Below, piece by piece: positions 1 through 8,046 of a stretch of 64,000 bases of DNA (the stretch's first letter is position 1; every line of letters begins with the position of its first letter). Source of the stretch: Bacteroidales bacterium (GTDB lineage Bacteria; Bacteroidota; Bacteroidia; Bacteroidales; UBA932); assembly GCA_022648545.1 (NCBI GenBank), contig JALCMP010000003.1, positions 124,001 through 188,000 of the forward strand, given 5' to 3'. The position numbers were made by a program, and so were the translations under genes. The notes under the pieces are model-generated. The model was not told the origin of the DNA, ran no database searches, and saw nothing but the letters and a program-made list of their open reading frames with translations.

Positions 1-213
1 AGCAGCGGATCATTAAGCTGCAAAAACATAGGAACCGAAAAATTCATAATAATATCGCTGGTATGCTACGCTATATTCTTTGCCGTTTATATAGCTCTGG
101 ATTCTATAGGATCATATTTTTGCTTATATTCAATCATCAGGTTCCTTGTAGACGTAATAATAAATACAGGCATTGCGGTTCTTATAGACACCGCAATACT
201 TAAAAATTTCTAA
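1..213 (+). CDS. mreD: C-terminal end of rod shape-determining protein MreD (partial)
   Basis: The frame is open from the first base of the window and stops with TAA at 211-213, leaving 70 codons. The peptide is very hydrophobic, with runs such as FIIISLVCYAIFFAVYIAL and DVIINTGIAVLIDTAIL, so it is the tail of an integral membrane protein. It sits directly upstream of PBP2 and RodA, the usual position of MreD in mreBCD-mrdA-mrdB clusters. The name rests on this context and on membrane character, because no diagnostic motif is left in the fragment. MreD is an inner-membrane part of the elongasome. Confidence 0.6.
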   Translation, partial: SSGSLSCKNIGTEKFIIISLVCYAIFFAVYIALDSIGSYFCLYSIIRFLVDVIINTGIAVLIDTAILKNF

Positions 214-214
214 T

Positions 215-222
215 AAAGGAGG
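215..222 (+). promoter_or_regulatory. Strong Shine-Dalgarno sequence fixing the TTG start of mrdA
   Basis: AAAGGAGG lies 8 bases before the TTG at 231. Purine-rich SD sites are uncommon in this phylum, so a near-perfect one in front of a TTG supports that start rather than a later ATG. Confidence 0.6.
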
Positions 223-230
223 CGTACCTC

Positions 231-2063
231 TTGACGAAGAAAAATATAATAACAGCAGGAATACTTATAGCCGGAGCAATCCTTACAGTAAAGCTGTTTC
301 TTCTGCAGGTCGTAGACAGGCAATATAAGATAACGGCGGAAAACAATGCATACAAATACATAACCATATATCCTGCAAGGGGAATAATCTACGACAGAAA
401 CGGAAAGATTCTCGTAGACAATAAAAATTATTATGACATAATGATAACCCCAATGGAAGTTTCGGCTTTCGACACCACGGATTTCTGCAGGATTTTTTCC
501 CTTGATATAAAAGATGTAAGAAGAAGACTTGCATCTTACAGGAAGCATAAAAGAATAATAGGCTTCCGCACCCTCCAATTTCTAAAACATGTTCCTGTAG
601 AAACATACAACGTTTTTGCGGAACAGTCCTACCGATTCCCCGGATTCGGGGCCGTAATGAGATCCACGCGGGAGTATCCGTTCAATGCGGGAGCGAATCT
701 TTTCGGATATATATCGGAAGCGGATTCGGCTTTTCTTGCAAACCACCCTTCATATCGCATGGGCGACTACATGGGGGCCACGGGGCTGGAAAACGCCTAT
801 GAGAAATATCTAAAGGGCGAAAAAGGATACAACATATACGTAAGGGACGTACATAATAGAATAAAATCCCGACTGGAAAACGGAGAATACGATAAGAGTG
901 CGATCCCGGGACGGAATCTGTCAATTTCCATCGACGGAGACCTGCAGCAATACGGAGAAGAATTAATGAAAAACAAGGTAGGCAGCATCGTTGCCATAGA
1001 ACCGTCTACAGGCGAGATTCTGGCAATAATATCAAGTCCCGGAATAGATATAAACGAACTTGCCGATATAAGCAAATATTATAACAAAATCATAAACGAT
1101 CCCTACAAGCCAATGTTCAATCGCGCCATAATGTCCGAATACCCTCCGGGATCGGTATTTAAGGCTGTAAACGGATTAATAGGCCTGCAGGACAGCGTAA
1201 TAACTCCGGCTTCGGAATTTTCATGCCACGGAGGATTCCACTACGGCAACAGGAAACTGGGATGTCATATTCACAAATCGCCCCTTGATTTCAGAAATGC
1301 CATAAAAATGTCGTGCAATACATATTTCTGCAACGTCATGGTTGCTATAATGAACAATAAGAAATACAAGAACATAGACGAAAGATTCGATCACTGGAGA
1401 AAAATGGTCATGAGTTTCGGCTTCGGCAAAAGACTCGGCAGCGACCTTCCCTCTGAACTTGGAGGGAACGTACCGTCTTCTTCATACTACGACAAGCTTT
1501 ACGGAAAGAACAGATGGAACGTCTATAATATAATTTCTTTATCAATAGGGCAGGGAGAGCTTGGAATAACGCCGCTGCATATGGCAAACCTTGCAGCTAT
1601 AATAGCCAACCGGGGCTATTATTATGTTCCGCACATTATAAGAAATTCACCAGACAGTACAGACAGACGCAAATTCGAAATAAGACACTATACAGCAATC
1701 GGCAGCAGTCATTTCAAACCTCTGATAGACGGTATGTATATGGCGGTCAATTCTCCTCCGGGCACCGGAGGAACTGCCGGACTGGCCCGTGTAGACAGCC
1801 TCAACATCTGCGGGAAAACCGGCACCGCTCAAAATCCGCATGGGAAAGACAACTCGGTATTCATTTGTTTCGCACCTGAGGACAATCCCAAAATAGCCGT
1901 AGCCGTATATATAGAAAATGCCGGATTCGGCGGAACATGGGCTGCCCCCGTAGCTTCCCTTATAATAGAAAAATACCTAAAGGGAAAAACAGGACGCCCG
2001 TATATTGAAAAATATGTAATGGATGCCGATCTTAAACAAAACGTGCACGTTAAGGAAAAATAA
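231..2063 (+). CDS. mrdA: Penicillin-binding protein 2 (elongasome transpeptidase)
   Basis: A 610-residue class B penicillin-binding protein that cross-links peptidoglycan during cell elongation as partner of RodA. A single N-terminal membrane anchor (about residues 6-26) is followed by the pedestal domain and the transpeptidase. The three active-site motifs are intact: SxxK at S308-K311 (PGSVFK), SxN at 361-363 (SCN) and KTG at 529-531 (KTGTAQ). The start is a TTG backed by a strong ribosome-binding site. It follows the mreD tail by 17 bases and precedes rodA by 3 bases, so the genes are one operon. Length and motif spacing are normal for PBP2. Confidence 0.95.
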   Translation: MTKKNIITAGILIAGAILTVKLFLLQVVDRQYKITAENNAYKYITIYPARGIIYDRNGKILVDNKNYYDIMITPMEVSAFDTTDFCRIFSLDIKDVRRRLASYRKHKRIIGFRTLQFLKHVPVETYNVFAEQSYRFPGFGAVMRSTREYPFNAGANLFGYISEADSAFLANHPSYRMGDYMGATGLENAYEKYLKGEKGYNIYVRDVHNRIKSRLENGEYDKSAIPGRNLSISIDGDLQQYGEELMKNKVGSIVAIEPSTGEILAIISSPGIDINELADISKYYNKIINDPYKPMFNRAIMSEYPPGSVFKAVNGLIGLQDSVITPASEFSCHGGFHYGNRKLGCHIHKSPLDFRNAIKMSCNTYFCNVMVAIMNNKKYKNIDERFDHWRKMVMSFGFGKRLGSDLPSELGGNVPSSSYYDKLYGKNRWNVYNIISLSIGQGELGITPLHMANLAAIIANRGYYYVPHIIRNSPDSTDRRKFEIRHYTAIGSSHFKPLIDGMYMAVNSPPGTGGTAGLARVDSLNICGKTGTAQNPHGKDNSVFICFAPEDNPKIAVAVYIENAGFGGTWAAPVASLIIEKYLKGKTGRPYIEKYVMDADLKQNVHVKEK

Positions 2064-2066
2064 AAT

Positions 2067-3503
2067 ATGCTGTCCGATAAAATGAATAAATACAGACATC
2101 TCGACTGGATCCTCATATTATGTTATCTTTTGCTTATATGCATAGGATGGATGAATATTTATTCTTCGGTATATTCCGAGGGGAGCAAATTCGTTTTCGA
2201 CTTCTCAAAAAAATACGGGATGCAGATAATATGGATAGTCACTTCCATAATCATAGCTATCCTCATCACCTTTGTCATTAGTTCCAAGCTGTACAGGGCC
2301 CTGTCTCCGCTACTGTATGTATTTGCCATAATATTGCTGTTTTCCGTAATATTTCTGGGCAGAGATATCAACGGCTCCCATTCGTGGTTCGTACTGGGTC
2401 CCGTAAGCTTTCAGCCGGCCGAGATATCAAAACTTACCACATCGCTGTTTCTGGCTTATGTAATGAGCAAATACGATTTTAATCTTAAGAAAATAAGAAA
2501 TACATTAACAGTAATGCTTATCCTGTTGCTTCCCATGCTTCTTATGGTAATGGAAAAAGAAACAGGATCGGCTCTGGTTTATCTTGGTTTTACTTTCATG
2601 CTGTATCGCGAAGGCATGAGCGGATGGTTCCTTTCATTCGGAATGCTGGCAATCATGTTATTCGTAATAACACTAAAATTCTCCCCGCTTCCGGCTATAA
2701 TTTTACTTTTCGCAATTTTTATGATAATAGACGGATTATTCGGGAGAAATTTAATCGAAAGAATTTTAGAAGCCACTCCTGTTATTATTCTGCTATCTTT
2801 CCTTCCCGGAATTGCCGGACTTAAAACATTCCATTTTTTAAAAGCCATAAAACCGGAATATATTGCGGTTATAATAGTGATGATAACGGCAGTTTTTCTT
2901 GCAATAAGGAATTCCAAACGGAGACTCGAATATACAAGAGGTTTGCTCATCGGTTTCGTATGCGCTATCCTGCTAATATTTTCGGTAGATTTTATTTTCG
3001 ACAAAATACTTCAGCCGCATCAGAGAGCGAGAATAGAAAATCTTCTTGGCATAACGGAAGATTTGCAGGGGAGCGGATACAATGTAAATCAATCAAAAAT
3101 AGCCATAGGTTCCGGAGGATTTTGGGGAAAAGGCTATTTAAAGGGGACTCAGACTAAATACAATTTCGTGCCGGAACAAAGCACCGATTTCATCTTCTGC
3201 ACCATAGGCGAAGAATGGGGGTTTGCGGGCTCTTTTATGGTAATAGCCATATATCTGATAATGATCCTCAGAATAATCGGCCAATCGGAAAAACAAGAAA
3301 GTTCGTTCACAAGGATATACGGATATTGTACGGCATCCGTATTCGCAATGCACGTATTCATCAATCTTGGAATGACAATGGGAATTATGCCGGTAATAGG
3401 CATACCTCTCCCCTTCATAAGCTACGGAGGATCCTCAATGTGGAGTTTCACTATCCTCCTGTTTATATTTATCAGGCTGGAACTTAGCGAATGGGAATAT
3501 TAA
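2067..3503 (+). CDS. rodA: RodA, SEDS-family peptidoglycan glycosyltransferase
   Basis: A 478-residue polytopic membrane protein that polymerises lipid II into glycan strands for the elongasome together with PBP2. SEDS hallmarks are present: NGSHSWFVLGP near residue 102, the KETGSALVY segment near 164, and the extracellular loop VPEQSTDFIF whose Asp374 matches the conserved SEDS aspartate. The C-terminus carries the typical PFISYGGSS. It is longer than the roughly 370-residue proteobacterial RodA because of extra hydrophobic segments at about 205-310, common in this phylum. It ends 11 bases before the stop codon of convergent fabF. Confidence 0.95.
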   Translation: MLSDKMNKYRHLDWILILCYLLLICIGWMNIYSSVYSEGSKFVFDFSKKYGMQIIWIVTSIIIAILITFVISSKLYRALSPLLYVFAIILLFSVIFLGRDINGSHSWFVLGPVSFQPAEISKLTTSLFLAYVMSKYDFNLKKIRNTLTVMLILLLPMLLMVMEKETGSALVYLGFTFMLYREGMSGWFLSFGMLAIMLFVITLKFSPLPAIILLFAIFMIIDGLFGRNLIERILEATPVIILLSFLPGIAGLKTFHFLKAIKPEYIAVIIVMITAVFLAIRNSKRRLEYTRGLLIGFVCAILLIFSVDFIFDKILQPHQRARIENLLGITEDLQGSGYNVNQSKIAIGSGGFWGKGYLKGTQTKYNFVPEQSTDFIFCTIGEEWGFAGSFMVIAIYLIMILRIIGQSEKQESSFTRIYGYCTASVFAMHVFINLGMTMGIMPVIGIPLPFISYGGSSMWSFTILLFIFIRLELSEWEY

Positions 3504-3504
3504 T

Positions 3505-3524
3505 GAAAATCAAACTAGATTTTC
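3505..3524. terminator. Possible shared hairpin between convergent rodA and fabF
   Basis: GAAAATC (3505-3511) pairs with GATTTTC (3518-3524) around a 6-base loop that contains the fabF stop codon. The stem is AT-rich and the T-run after it is short, so terminator function is uncertain. Confidence 0.3.
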
Positions 3525-4765
3525 TTGAAAACGATACATGCATTATGTCCGCCGAAACCGAAGGTATTGTTCATAGCAACATTTACATTCCTCTTCTGCG
3601 GATTGTTAAGCGTAAGATTCAATTTGTAGTCTATTTCCGGATCCTCTTCCCTGAAATTGATAGTAGGCGGAATTATGCCATTGCATATGGCTTCTATGCA
3701 CGCTATTGATTCTATCGCTCCGGCTGCACCAAGCAGGTGGCCGGTCATTGATTTGGTGGAACTTATATTAGGACTATATGCCGATTCTCCGAACACATTC
3801 TTTATTGCCTTAAGTTCGGCAATATCCCCCAGAGAAGTGGATGTTCCGTGAACATTTATGTAATCCACATCTTCCGGAGCCAAGCCTGCTTCATTAAGTG
3901 CAAGTTTCATTACCATGCCTGCACCCAAACCTTCGGGATGCGGAGCGGTAATATGGTAAGCATCCGCCGTAGCGGCAGATCCTACTATTTCTGCATATAT
4001 CTTGGCACCTCTCGAAACGGCATGTTCATATTCTTCAAGAACAAGGATTCCCGCTCCTTCTCCCAGAACGAACCCGTCTCTCGTCTTGTCGAAAGGACGG
4101 CTTGCAGTCATATAATCGTCGTTTCTTGTTGAAATGGCTCTCAGGGAATTGAAACCTCCGACACTCGGAATAGTTATGGGAGCTTCAGCACCTCCGGTTA
4201 TCATCATGTCGGCTCTGTCCATTTTTATGGTATCATATGCTACCAGAATTGCATGCGACGAAGATGCACATGCGGAAACAGTAGCAAAATTCGGCCCCAT
4301 AAGTCCGTATTTTATTGAGATATGGCCAGCTGCCATATCGGGAATCATTTTAGGAATTAAAAATGGGTTAAAACGAGGAACTTTACCGCCCTCGCAATAA
4401 CCCATTATTTCATTGGTAAGCGACTCGATCCCGCCTATTCCGGATCCTATTACGGCACCTATCCTGGCTTTGTCGGTTTTATCAAGATCAATTGCCGAAT
4501 CCTTTACGGCTTCCGACGCCGCACAATCGGCAAAAAGACAATACCTGTCGAGTTTCCTCGCTTCCTTGCGATCTATATCGAGACACGACTGATCGAAGTC
4601 CTTAACCTCGCAAGCAAACTTCGTGGAAAAAAGAGACGTATCGAATCTTGTTATTAAACCGCATCCGCTAACACCTTTGTTAAGATTGGAAATAAAATCT
4701 TCTACATTATGCCCCAACGGGTTGATCGTTCCCAAGCCGGTAACTACTACTCTTCTCTTATCCAT
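3515..4765 (-). CDS. fabF: Beta-ketoacyl-ACP synthase II
   Basis: 416 residues, the normal length for FabF, which condenses malonyl-ACP with acyl-ACP in fatty acid elongation in the cytoplasm. The catalytic triad is visible: Cys166 in VSACASSSH, His306 in VHGTST and His343 in STKSMTGHLLG. The C-terminal NNTFGFGGHN loop is intact. It lies 33 bases downstream of acpP on the same strand, the usual acpP-fabF operon that supplies the carrier and its condensing enzyme together. In many Bacteroidales rnc follows fabF; here the next gene is the convergent rodA. Confidence 0.97.
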   Translation of the reverse strand: MDKRRVVVTGLGTINPLGHNVEDFISNLNKGVSGCGLITRFDTSLFSTKFACEVKDFDQSCLDIDRKEARKLDRYCLFADCAASEAVKDSAIDLDKTDKARIGAVIGSGIGGIESLTNEIMGYCEGGKVPRFNPFLIPKMIPDMAAGHISIKYGLMGPNFATVSACASSSHAILVAYDTIKMDRADMMITGGAEAPITIPSVGGFNSLRAISTRNDDYMTASRPFDKTRDGFVLGEGAGILVLEEYEHAVSRGAKIYAEIVGSAATADAYHITAPHPEGLGAGMVMKLALNEAGLAPEDVDYINVHGTSTSLGDIAELKAIKNVFGESAYSPNISSTKSMTGHLLGAAGAIESIACIEAICNGIIPPTINFREEDPEIDYKLNLTLNNPQKRNVNVAMNNTFGFGGHNACIVFKKI

Positions 4766-4798
4766 ACTTATAAGTTTACTCGTTAAAAAAAATAAAAA

Positions 4799-5059
4799 TT
4801 ATTTCTGTGCGCCTTCCTGCTTAGCCTTCTGATCCTGTTCAATGTATTTGATAACATCTCCGACAGTTGCAATCTTTTCCTGAGCATCATCCGGAATCTT
4901 AATATCAAAAACCTTTTCGAACTCCATGATTAACTCAACGGTATCGAGCGAATCAGCGCCTAAATCTTGAGTAAAGCTTGCTTCTGGTTTAACATCAGCT
5001 GCATCAACGCCCAATTTATCGACGATGATTTCTTTTACTTTAGAAGTGATATCTGTCAT
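4799..5059 (-). CDS. acpP: Acyl carrier protein
   Basis: 86 residues, acidic. The phosphopantetheine attachment site is Ser37 in [13 protein letters not shown], and the four-helix ACP pattern is clear ([11 protein letters not shown] near the start, [23 protein letters not shown] near the end). It carries growing acyl chains in fatty acid and lipid synthesis. It is the first gene of the acpP-fabF operon and is divergent from purN. The C-terminal tail [13 protein letters not shown] is a slightly extended charged end. Confidence 0.97.
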   Translation of the reverse strand: MTDITSKVKEIIVDKLGVDAADVKPEASFTQDLGADSLDTVELIMEFEKVFDIKIPDDAQEKIATVGDVIKYIEQDQKAKQEGAQK

Positions 5060-5123
5060 GATTTTAAAATTTAATTTGTAAATAAGTTTATAATTTTAGT
5101 ATAAGATTCTATTTTTCAAAGCG

Positions 5124-5131
5124 CAAAGATA
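5124..5131 (-). promoter_or_regulatory. -7 promoter element for acpP-fabF
   Basis: On the minus strand this reads TATCTTTG, an exact match to the Bacteroides -7 consensus TAnnTTTG, 64 bases before the acpP start. No clear TTTG -33 box is seen. Confidence 0.55.
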
Positions 5132-5163
5132 ATTAAAATTTTAATAAAACAATTACCTGCCGT

Positions 5164-5197
5164 TTTGGTGGCCTTTGGAACATTATTCATACCTTTG
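5164..5197 (+). promoter_or_regulatory. Promoter for purN (TTTG / TACCTTTG)
   Basis: TACCTTTG at 5190-5197 matches TAnnTTTG, and a TTTG at 5164-5167 lies 22 bases upstream, close to the 19-21 spacing known for Bacteroides sigma-70 promoters. The purN start is 36 bases downstream. Confidence 0.6.
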
Positions 5198-5233
5198 TAA
5201 AAGGTGGAAAAGGTTTTAAAAACGATCTTATAA

Positions 5234-5857
5234 ATGGTAAATATAGCAATTTTTGCTTCCGGTGGAGGTACCAACGCTGAAAATATTATAAAATATTTCA
5301 ATTACGGATTCGAATGCGGCAGTAATTTCAAAAGGAAACAAGCTGAAACAGAAAAAGATAAAGTAAGAGTTTCAATGGTAGTCTGCAGCAGTCCGTCGGC
5401 AGGCGTACTAAAAAGGGCCGAAACCCTTAAAATTCCCGCATTCGTACTTGGCAGGGAAGAATTGACCGCAAATACAGACAAATTAAGAAAGATCCTCAAC
5501 AAAGGTCATGCAGACATTATAATCCTTGCCGGATACCTTCTTAAAATCCCCGACATACTGCTAAAATGGTACCCCGACAAAATAATAAACATACATCCCG
5601 CCCTTCTCCCCAAATACGGAGGGAAAGGCATGTACGGACATCATGTACATGAAGCCGTAATAGCGGCAAAAGAAAAAGAATCGGGAATAACAATCCATCT
5701 TGCAAACGAGAAATACGACAGCGGACGGATACTCTTCCAGGCTAAATGCAAAATAGAAACTACGGACACACCCGATGATCTGGCTGCAAAAATACATATC
5801 CTTGAGCAGGAGAATTTTCCGAGAGTCATAGACGAATTCATCAGATCAGCGAAGTAG
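5234..5857 (+). CDS. purN: Phosphoribosylglycinamide formyltransferase
   Basis: 207 residues. It transfers a formyl group from 10-formyl-tetrahydrofolate to GAR in purine synthesis. Family signatures are the N-terminal NIAIFASGGGTNAENI phosphate-binding loop, AGYLLKIP, the catalytic NIHPALLPKYGGKGMYG segment with its Asn-His pair, and ESGITIHLANEKYDSGRI with the conserved Asp. The ATG lies 36 bases after a good promoter match. It is divergent from acpP, a neighbourhood common in Bacteroidales. Confidence 0.96.
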   Translation: MVNIAIFASGGGTNAENIIKYFNYGFECGSNFKRKQAETEKDKVRVSMVVCSSPSAGVLKRAETLKIPAFVLGREELTANTDKLRKILNKGHADIIILAGYLLKIPDILLKWYPDKIINIHPALLPKYGGKGMYGHHVHEAVIAAKEKESGITIHLANEKYDSGRILFQAKCKIETTDTPDDLAAKIHILEQENFPRVIDEFIRSAK

Positions 5858-5874
5858 CCGTCGCTAATTTGCAC

Positions 5875-5882
5875 TATATTTG
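5875..5882 (+). promoter_or_regulatory. -7 promoter element for dsbD
   Basis: TATATTTG matches TAnnTTTG and lies 36 bases before the dsbD ATG, just after the purN stop. A clear -33 box is not visible. Confidence 0.5.
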
Positions 5883-5918
5883 TAATTATTATAAACAAAT
5901 ATATCATTCAGGGGAAAA

Positions 5919-8000
5919 ATGAAAAGACTGCATAAAATAAAATTCTTGAAAGGTCTGCTTGCTTTAGCATTCATGATCACCGGCATACACAATCTTGACG
6001 CACAGATGATAAGCCAGCCGTTTACATGGACGGCAAAAGCCGTAGCGGTACACGGCGATGTAAAGGACTTGCAGGACGGGCAATCCGGAAAAAATTCGCA
6101 ACTTTATGAAATAGAGATAGAAGGGATCAGTAACCCCGGATGGCATATATATGACATGAAGGAGTATAAAGACGGCCCTATTCCAACGGCCATAAATATT
6201 CCGGAGCAAAAGGGTATACGACAAATCGGAAAACCTTACGTAAAAAGCGAGGTAAACGAATATTATGACGACCAGTTCAAAATGAAAATAGGGACTTTAT
6301 CGTCACCTGTAAAATTAGGGATTAAGATCCTGGCAGAAAATACGCCTTCCGCAGAGCTTACAATATCATGGCAGGCATGCAACAATAAGGTATGCATGCC
6401 GCCGGACAGCAAGGATCTGCATGTGACCCTGCCCGCAAACAAAACAGGAGAGATAAAACCGGTCGCCGAAAATATTCCGGGGCGATCAAAATCATTGTGG
6501 TCAATTATATTGGAAGCCATCTTATGGGGTTTCGTTGCATTGCTTACACCCTGTGTTTTTCCAATGGTTCCCATGACTGTTTCGTTTTTCCTCAAAAATT
6601 CCGGCAAATCCAAGGCAAAAGGGAGGCTTTTCGCATCGATTTACGGCCTTTCGATAATTTTTTTGTTTACCGTACCTATAGCTATAATCATATTAATAAC
6701 ATATATAGTAGGAGGAGGAACCGTAACGGCAGATATCTTCAACTGGCTTGCCACGCACTGGATACCTAATATATTGTTCTTCCTTATCTTCATGATATTC
6801 GCGGCAAGTTTCTTCGGAGCTTTCGAAATAACTCTGCCGGGCTGGATGGTAAACAAGTCGGATAAGAAATCCGACAGAGGAGGGTTTATTGGTGTTTTCT
6901 TTATGGCTCTTACTCTTGTTCTGGTTTCTTTTTCCTGCACCGGCCCCATAGTAGGATCGGTTTTGATAAAAAGCACGCAGGGGGCCATATGGGAACCCAT
7001 CATAGTCATGTTCGCTTTTTCCGTAGCTTTTTCCCTGCCTTTTACCGTATTGGCATTCGTTCCTTCCCTGCTGAAAGATCTTCCCAAGAGCGGAGGGTGG
7101 CTGAATTCGGTAAAAGTTGTATTGGGATTCATAGAGCTTGCTCTCGGACTTAAATTCCTGAGCGTGGCAGATCAGGTTTACAGATGGGGCATTCTGGATC
7201 GTGAAGTTTATATTGCGCTGTGGATAGTAATCTTCGCCCTGCTCGGTTTTTATCTGCTTGGTAAAATAAGATTCGCACATGACTCTAAGACTGAACATGT
7301 AACTGTAAAGAGATTGTTCCTTGCCATAATAGATTTTGCATTCGTAGTTTACATGATACCTGGAATGTGGGGAGCGCCCCTTAAAGCTCTCAGCGGATAT
7401 CTTCCACCTATAGAAAGTATGGACTTCAACCTGTCGGCCGTACAGCCCCTCCCTTCGTCTGGAGCTCTTTCTGTTTCCGGAACCGGACGGCAATCCACCG
7501 CTCCTGCTGATCCTGAATTATCCGGCGACGGTTCGGAGGTTTCGGAAATGGGACTGAAACATCCGCTCGGACTGCATGGATTTTTCGATTACGGAAAGGC
7601 CCTGGAATATGCCTCGGAATCCGGCAAGCCGCTGTTCATAGATTTTACCGGAGCCGCTTGTGTCAACTGTAGGGAAATGGAAGCCAAGGTGTTAAGCGAC
7701 AAAAGGATCATGGACCTTCTTAATGAGAAATTCGTTTTCGTATCTCTTTACGGAGACGTTAAGGCCCGCGTAAATAAAAAAGACTTTGTAACTCTCCCCG
7801 ACGGAAAGGTTCTTAAAGCACTGGGAAAGATAAATACAAATCTGGTAATGACCAGATATCAGGTCAACGCCATGCCATCCTATATAATAACCGACGGAAA
7901 GGGTAAAACACTTATCCCCCCGCGCGGTTATAATCTTAACAGAGAAGATTTTATCGACTTCCTTAAAAAAGGACTTGACGCATACGGAAAGATGCTATAA
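5919..8000 (+). CDS. dsbD: Thiol:disulfide interchange protein DsbD
   Basis: 693 residues with the full three-part DsbD layout. A signal peptide (about 1-29) precedes the periplasmic N-terminal domain with its cysteine pair C154/C159 (ACNNKVC). The membrane domain at about 195-485 carries C212 (TPCVFP) and C340 (SFSCTGP), and a C-terminal thioredoxin domain has the CVNC active site (C581, C584). It passes electrons from cytoplasmic thioredoxin to periplasmic thiols for disulfide repair and cytochrome maturation. A low-complexity Ser/Gly/Pro linker at about 505-545 joins membrane and thioredoxin domains. It is monocistronic and convergent with gcvP. Confidence 0.95.
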   Translation: MKRLHKIKFLKGLLALAFMITGIHNLDAQMISQPFTWTAKAVAVHGDVKDLQDGQSGKNSQLYEIEIEGISNPGWHIYDMKEYKDGPIPTAINIPEQKGIRQIGKPYVKSEVNEYYDDQFKMKIGTLSSPVKLGIKILAENTPSAELTISWQACNNKVCMPPDSKDLHVTLPANKTGEIKPVAENIPGRSKSLWSIILEAILWGFVALLTPCVFPMVPMTVSFFLKNSGKSKAKGRLFASIYGLSIIFLFTVPIAIIILITYIVGGGTVTADIFNWLATHWIPNILFFLIFMIFAASFFGAFEITLPGWMVNKSDKKSDRGGFIGVFFMALTLVLVSFSCTGPIVGSVLIKSTQGAIWEPIIVMFAFSVAFSLPFTVLAFVPSLLKDLPKSGGWLNSVKVVLGFIELALGLKFLSVADQVYRWGILDREVYIALWIVIFALLGFYLLGKIRFAHDSKTEHVTVKRLFLAIIDFAFVVYMIPGMWGAPLKALSGYLPPIESMDFNLSAVQPLPSSGALSVSGTGRQSTAPADPELSGDGSEVSEMGLKHPLGLHGFFDYGKALEYASESGKPLFIDFTGAACVNCREMEAKVLSDKRIMDLLNEKFVFVSLYGDVKARVNKKDFVTLPDGKVLKALGKINTNLVMTRYQVNAMPSYIITDGKGKTLIPPRGYNLNREDFIDFLKKGLDAYGKML

Positions 8001-8046
8001 GGCAAGATCCACGTCTCGGGAAATAAAAACGACTATCTCCCGGACA

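Noticed and set aside
6693-7493. 266-codon minus-strand frame inside dsbD
   Set aside because: Antisense shadow of a clearly functional gene with no domain match; high Tyr, Ser and Arg content is typical of shadows.
8001-8046. Terminator between convergent dsbD and gcvP
   Set aside because: Only a five-base-pair CGGGA/TCCCG stem with a 16-base loop and no T-run could be found.
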